Under the pieces are notes generated by a model. That model was not told the DNA's origin. It made no database searches and saw nothing but the letters and a program-made list of their open reading frames with translations. Below are positions 61,701 to 64,000 of a stretch of 64,000 nt of DNA, in pieces (position 1 is the first letter of the stretch; every line of letters begins with the position of its first letter). The stretch spans positions 4,042,176 to 4,106,175 of the forward strand of contig CP011806.1 of the NCBI GenBank assembly GCA_001664505.1, given 5' to 3'. The translations under genes were made by a program, and so were the position numbers. This stretch comes from Acidobacteria bacterium Mor1. GTDB lineage: Bacteria > Acidobacteriota > Polarisedimenticolia > Polarisedimenticolales > Polarisedimenticolaceae.

Positions 61701-61773
61701 TGCGGCGGGCCAGGGCCTCGCCGCGGGCGTCCGGGTGGTCGGGTTTCGTCGCGATTTCCAGGCGCGTGATCAT
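58717..61773 (-). CDS. purL: Phosphoribosylformylglycinamidine synthase synthetase subunit
   Basis: 1018 residues. The N-terminal 160 residues hold PurS-like strands (LDHGPFDVAVRVGYKPGVTDP). The core has WSEHCKHKIFNASI, KVETHNSPSALDPYGGAITGI and DNGAGGLSSSVGEMAES, and the second half the AIR-synthase repeat LISGKDSMKNDSTKGG. It converts FGAR, glutamine-derived ammonia and ATP to FGAM. No separate purS is needed. The start ATG 61773 begins the conserved ITRLEIATKPD; an upstream TTG extension of 21 residues overlaps the LysR control region and is unlikely. It is divergent from lysR. Confidence 0.95.
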   Translation of the reverse strand: MITRLEIATKPDHPDARGEALARRMRSFLSLNPASIRSADVYHIDARLDEGEAERILRELTDPVLQHGSLTRLDHGPFDVAVRVGYKPGVTDPVGKSARVAVEDTLGRSLEADATVFTSTLFLIEGLDRTEAERAARELIGNPVIQTLSIKTRDEFLGAPPDMTVPRVQDHGVPAVKRIDLSGSDEELLRISRDGLLALTLEEMQAIRDHFLGAAEHAGRRELGLDGRPTDVELECLAQTWSEHCKHKIFNASIAYHDEHGSVQHVASLFKDYIKKATHEVDAAVTASEGNSWLVSVFHDNAGVVTFDDDDHLVYKVETHNSPSALDPYGGAITGIVGVNRDPFGTGRGADLIANVWGYCFASPFFARELPEGLLHPRRIRDGVHQGVIDGGNQSGVPYGRGFEVFDHRFVGKPLVFCGTVGALPVSIPGPEGKPMPGEEKAAHPGDLIVMTGGRIGADGIHGATFSSAALDESAPVQAVQIGDPITQKRMFDFLLEARELGLYRSITDNGAGGLSSSVGEMAESSNGAILDLAKAPLKYAGLAPWEILVSEAQERMTLAVPPQHAEALLELAARREVEATVVGTFQGDGVFHVTHGDETVAYIPMEFLHGGDPDLDLTARWSAPSFVEPAEGTDDDALGDTLLAMLSRLNLCSGEVKARHYDHEVKALSMVKPFVGVQSDVPAEATVSLLRHPADLSAEGAWRGFVLSEGIQPFYSDIDTHAMAVAVVDEALRKQLCAGARPDRIAMLDNFCWPDPVQSEGTPDGEYKLAQLVRACRGLFEATTAYGTPLISGKDSMKNDSTKGGVKISVPPTLLVSAIGQIDDARRAVTLDPKSPGDVVLLIGETRDETGGSEYLRYLGERDGVEHALGEPGPYVGNKVPRLDPGTAHQLYGAVAGLFADGLVRSAATPARGGLGMALARCALAGRLGLDLDLPASATGGLSPDTMLFSESCGRFVLTCAPDQVDTITERLSGFACHRIGTVDSEPRLAVAFDGRRTIELTLEALERAFKQTLEAV

Positions 61774-61835
61774 GCCGGCAGGATACGACGAAGCCAGGTA
61801 TAGATCGAGTCGATTTATCTGATCGTTGCCATTCA

Positions 61836-61849
61836 AATCATCTATGATT
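61836..61849 (+). promoter_or_regulatory. Palindrome and -10 box in the purL-lysR divergent region
   Basis: AATCAT-CT-ATGATT is a perfect 6-2-6 inverted repeat just ahead of the lysR ATG. It overlaps TATGAT (61843-61848, 5/6), whose spacing puts the transcription start at the A of the ATG. This fits LysR autoregulation. No convincing -35 is seen. Confidence 0.45.
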
Positions 61850-61854
61850 CGCCC

Positions 61855-62742
61855 ATGCGCGCAGAAAGAGCATGGCTCGAGGCCTTCGTGGCGGTGGCCG
61901 ACGGCGGATCGGTAGGCCGGGCAGCCCGGGAACTGGGCCGCAGCCAGCCGAGTATCAGCAACCGGCTGGCTGAGCTGGAGTCCGCTTGGAGCCAGCGGCT
62001 CTTTCGCCGGGAGCCCCGGGGGATGGCGTTGACCCCTGAAGGGGAGCGGCTGCTGCCCACCGCCCGGGTCGCCCTGGAGCAGCTCGAGGCGCTGGATCGC
62101 CGGGCGACCGGCGACCCCGGACTCGAGACCCTGGAGCTGCGGGTCGGCGCCGGCGATGCCCTGGGCCGCATCGCCCTTCCCCGGGCCATCGCCGAGCTGC
62201 GCCGGGAAATGGGCCCGGATCTGGCGGTTCGGGTGGTCGAGGCACCTGCGTCCCGCCTGCTGTCGGCGCTCTCCGAGGGGGAGATCGACCTGGCGCTGGT
62301 GCTGGCCCCGATCGACCTACCGCCTCACGTCGAGCTCCAGCCGGTGGTCAGCTCCGAGGTGCATTTGCTCTACGACGCATCCACCCGAGCGGTGCGGCCC
62401 CGGAGCGTGGGCCTCGAGGGGTTGCGGGATGAGTCCCTGATCACCCTGCAGCGGGGGTCCTCCTTCCGCCGGCGGCTGCAGAACGCCTGGACCGGCCGGG
62501 CGCTGGATTTTCAGCCGGCGGTGGAAGTCGGAAATCTCTCGCTGGTCCGGCGTTTCGTTGCCGCGGGCCTGGGGGTCGCGCCGGTGCCGGCGGTTGCCTT
62601 CGAGGGGGATGAGCGGCAGGGGATCGGCCGCTGCCGCCTCGATGGAGTCGGGCCGCTGCGGTACGCGGCAGCCAGTCGCAGCGGGATTGCGCTACCGCCG
62701 CCTAGCCGGGAATTGGTCCGGATCCTGGCCTCATCCGGCTGA
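61855..62742 (+). CDS. LysR-family transcriptional regulator
   Basis: 295 residues. The helix-turn-helix is clear: WLEAFVAVADGGSVGRAARELGRSQPSISNRLAELE (in part), followed by LFRREPRGMALTPEGERLLPTAR. The substrate-binding half begins ELRVGAGDALGRIALPRAIAEL and continues SEGEIDLALVLAPID. The effector cannot be guessed. No Shine-Dalgarno lies before ATG 61855, but a -10 box is placed for leaderless transcription. purL runs the other way; a purine link is possible but LysR proteins rarely control purine genes. Confidence 0.9.
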   Translation: MRAERAWLEAFVAVADGGSVGRAARELGRSQPSISNRLAELESAWSQRLFRREPRGMALTPEGERLLPTARVALEQLEALDRRATGDPGLETLELRVGAGDALGRIALPRAIAELRREMGPDLAVRVVEAPASRLLSALSEGEIDLALVLAPIDLPPHVELQPVVSSEVHLLYDASTRAVRPRSVGLEGLRDESLITLQRGSSFRRRLQNAWTGRALDFQPAVEVGNLSLVRRFVAAGLGVAPVPAVAFEGDERQGIGRCRLDGVGPLRYAAASRSGIALPPPSRELVRILASSG

Positions 62743-62778
62743 TCCAGGTTATTGAATCGATCAATCGGGTCCTGGATC
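62741..62778 (+). other. Nested stem-loop just after lysR
   Basis: GATCCAGG (62741-62748) pairs with CCTGGATC (62771-62778), and ATTGA (62751-62755) with TCAAT (62761-62765) inside it. It begins in the lysR stop codon. No U-tract follows, so it could be an mRNA-protecting structure or an operator dyad. Confidence 0.5.
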
Positions 62779-62847
62779 TAGCGGGGCAGATGCAGCGGGA
62801 ATGGCCTTCCGGAATGTTCTCTGTCCCAGGGGATATCCAAATCGACA

Positions 62848-62853
62848 TATAAT
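62848..62853 (+). promoter_or_regulatory. Perfect TATAAT -10 element
   Basis: TATAAT at consensus, with no good -35 at 16-18 bp upstream. Transcription from about 62860 would run straight into the terminator at 62881-62913 and give an RNA of only about 50 nt. Confidence 0.4.
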
Positions 62854-62880
62854 TGTCGTGACCTTCCCCTTAATTTGACG

Positions 62881-62913
62881 CGCACGGAGTGCTGCACTCC
62901 GTGCGTTTTTTTT
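62881..62913 (+). terminator. Strong rho-independent terminator
   Basis: CGCACGGAGTG (62881-62891) pairs perfectly with CACTCCGTGCG (62895-62905) around a 3-nt loop, followed by eight T (62906-62913). Confidence 0.9.
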
Positions 62914-63341
62914 GGCTCGCCCCGGGTCCACGCCCGCCTCTTTTTCTTCGCATTCCACTGTCCCACAAGAAGTTGCATTATTTACGTCTGCTGTGAAATT
63001 GCAGCAGTCCCGTGGCAAAGCCGCAACGGATTCGGTGTTTCGGACGTATCAAGGGGAGAACAGGGCAGGCACCACACGGCCGGCCCCTTCGATTCGAGAA
63101 ATTGAATGGATAGAAAGTCTCGAACGGAACTCGTAACTCGGGCACTTCGCCATCGCGCGGACCGCTTGTCTCGCGCGGCGTCGAACGGCCGACTCCTCCG
63201 CGAGGTCCGATCGAGTTCAGCAGGAGACCCACCGTCCGTCGCATTCACCGGCCGCCCTCGATCGTTCGGTGCAGACGATCCCAGGGGCCACTTTCAGGCC
63301 GGCGGACACGACAGGCGGATGGGCCTCCCCTCCTTCTGAAA

Positions 63342-63380
63342 GGGCACGTGAGGCCGCTTGCCTCGCGTGCCCCTTCTTTT
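63342..63380 (+). terminator. Second terminator-like hairpin
   Basis: GGGCACGTGAGGC (63342-63354) pairs with GCCTCGCGTGCCC (63360-63372) through 13 positions including one G-U pair, with a 5-nt loop. CTTCTTTT follows (63373-63380). It implies that something upstream on the plus strand is transcribed. Confidence 0.75.
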
Positions 63381-63526
63381 ACCTTCCCCTGATCATTGTT
63401 CTACGCCAGGTCGCCGGTGCTCCGGCGACTCGATTGAACTCCCGGTGATTTTCCGCGGATCGTGAAGCCGCAGGCAGGCGAGCGCGATGCTATGCTCGCG
63501 CGTCTCGCTCTCCGGGAGGATCCACC

Positions 63527-64000
63527 ATGTCACGGCATACCCCCAAGGTCGCCGCGTTGCTGTTGCTCACGCTGGCCGCCCTACCGCTGTTCGCCCAGGC
63601 TGAAGCTGAAGAAGAGGGCGACAAGCCGCAGCCTCGGCCTGTCCTGCGCTGGCTGACCCTCGGCCCGGTGGTCGATCCGCTGCCCGCGCTTCACGACGAT
63701 GAGGAGGGTGGCTTCGACCTGCGCGCCCGCGCCAAGGCGGAGCCCTTCGACTGGCCGCAGATGGCCATGCCCCGAGAAGGGGAACTGGTGCCCTGGTTCG
63801 CCGGTTCGCGACTGGCCTGGCGGGGCAAGGCGGGCGACGAGGCCGGAACCGTATCGCTGAGCGTGCCTCAGGGGGCCGGGGAGAACCGCCCGGCGGCCGC
63901 GTGGCTTGCGGCCTACATCGAGGTCGACCGCTTCACCGAAACCCGCTTCGAGTTGAGCGGCAATCAGCCACGACGGCTGTGGCTCGACGGCGAGCAGGTC
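63527..64000 (+). CDS. Secreted protein, N-terminal part (cut by window end)
   Basis: 158 codons are open to the end of the window. The start ATG 63527 has GGGAGGA (63514-63520) 6 nt upstream. The signal peptide is AALLLLTLAALPLFAQAEA (residues 9-27), followed by a short acidic/proline linker and then RPVLRWLTLGPVVDPLPALHD, and WPQMAMPREGELVPWFAG. The phrase WLTLGPVVDPLPAL resembles the beta-sandwich opening of secreted proteins in Acidobacteriota, some of them amidohydrolase/peptidase families. The family cannot be decided from this fragment. Confidence 0.75.
   Translation, partial: MSRHTPKVAALLLLTLAALPLFAQAEAEEEGDKPQPRPVLRWLTLGPVVDPLPALHDDEEGGFDLRARAKAEPFDWPQMAMPREGELVPWFAGSRLAWRGKAGDEAGTVSLSVPQGAGENRPAAAWLAAYIEVDRFTETRFELSGNQPRRLWLDGEQV

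Larger units (their letters stand above)
62743..63526. other. 784-bp stretch without a recognisable gene
   Basis: No reading frame here has convincing coding properties or a ribosome site. It holds a perfect TATAAT (62848-62853), two terminator hairpins, the inverted repeat TTCGAGA/TCTCGAA (63093-63099 and 63118-63124) and little else. I looked for tRNA, tmRNA, RNase P, SRP and 6S RNA hallmarks and found none. A non-coding RNA gene is possible. Confidence 0.6.

Noticed and set aside
58837-61803. Long open frame of about 988 codons on the plus strand
   Set aside because: It is antisense to purL, which has strong family motifs. The GC-rich codon bias produces long shadow frames; the translation has no domain signature and is rich in Arg/Gly/Val.
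61774-61836. TTG-initiated 21-residue N-terminal extension of purL
   Set aside because: It would place the purL start inside the lysR palindrome. The ATG at 61773 starts the conserved PurL sequence.
63106-63339. 77-codon frame ending just before the terminator at 63342
   Set aside because: No ribosome site, lower third-position GC than the neighbouring genes and Arg/Ser-rich sequence without any motif. Its position before a terminator is suggestive, but it is not enough to call a gene.
62915-63340. Possible 6S RNA, tmRNA, RNase P RNA or SRP RNA
   Set aside because: None of the conserved core elements of these RNAs was found by eye. Only generic hairpins are visible.
1-64000. CRISPR arrays, tRNA genes, transposase genes, phage genes
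   Set aside because: No regularly spaced repeats, cloverleaf signatures, inverted-repeat-flanked transposases or phage structural genes were seen on either strand.

Overview
This 64 kb window comes from a GC-rich bacterial chromosome with tightly packed genes, many overlapping by ATGA, GTGA or TGATG. The best lineage guess is Acidobacteriota (possibly the Thermoanaerobaculia/Holophagae side). The hints are a secreted beta-helix protein with the fibronectin-like C-terminal ending (...GTLGFASGAERSNFNPCP) common in that phylum, secreted subtilases, signal-peptide proteins of unknown role and tandem MocR-PdxST. This is an inference; no rRNA or marker tree is available. I saw no tRNA, rRNA, CRISPR array, insertion sequence or prophage.

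Layout. 1-4 kb: the end of hutI, a small membrane protein, YjbQ, a secreted TraB-like protein and an ArsR-SRPBCC-SRPBCC operon. 4-9.1 kb: a two-gene unit made of a 1381-residue STAND-type P-loop protein with a glycine-zipper N-terminus and an uncharacterised 323-residue partner, the best candidate for an undescribed conflict or signalling system. 9.2-19.4 kb: gamma-glutamyltransferase, a secreted subtilase, an Mpo1-like protein, a VOC-family remnant, an exported pair that includes an M91 (NleD-like) metallopeptidase, an RluA-type protein lacking the catalytic Asp, a HENAH putative metallopeptidase and a zinc-ribbon protein. 19.5-23.8 kb: rocD, a MoxR AAA ATPase and a 702-residue TraB/EreA-like protein in one apparent operon.

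24-36.4 kb: MMPL transporter with uppP, an ATP-grasp ligase with a putative zinc peptidase, a PAS-PAS hybrid histidine kinase with an SDR, a 2,4-dienoyl-CoA-reductase-like SDR and carbamate kinase. 36.4-46.2 kb: hflX (apparently starting at AUU), pdxR-pdxS-pdxT-ilvE, and creB-creC-creD with a tandem 11-bp array before creD that resembles the E. coli cre tag.

46.3-64 kb: a giant secreted beta-helix protein, a sigma factor / zinc anti-sigma / CHAT protease cassette, bcp, an MFS transporter, a SixA-like phosphatase, a lipoprotein, purQ-purL, a divergent lysR, a roughly 780-bp non-coding stretch with strong terminator hairpins and a perfect TATAAT, and the start of another secreted protein.

Regulatory architecture: several genes without a Shine-Dalgarno sequence (arsR, the MMPL gene, lysR) have a -10 element placed so that transcription should begin at or within a few bases of the start codon, which suggests leaderless mRNAs. 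Three zinc-protease-like proteins with HExxH motifs, two TraB-like proteins and two large NTPase-based systems make the region rich in possible stress or conflict functions, but no function was tested here.
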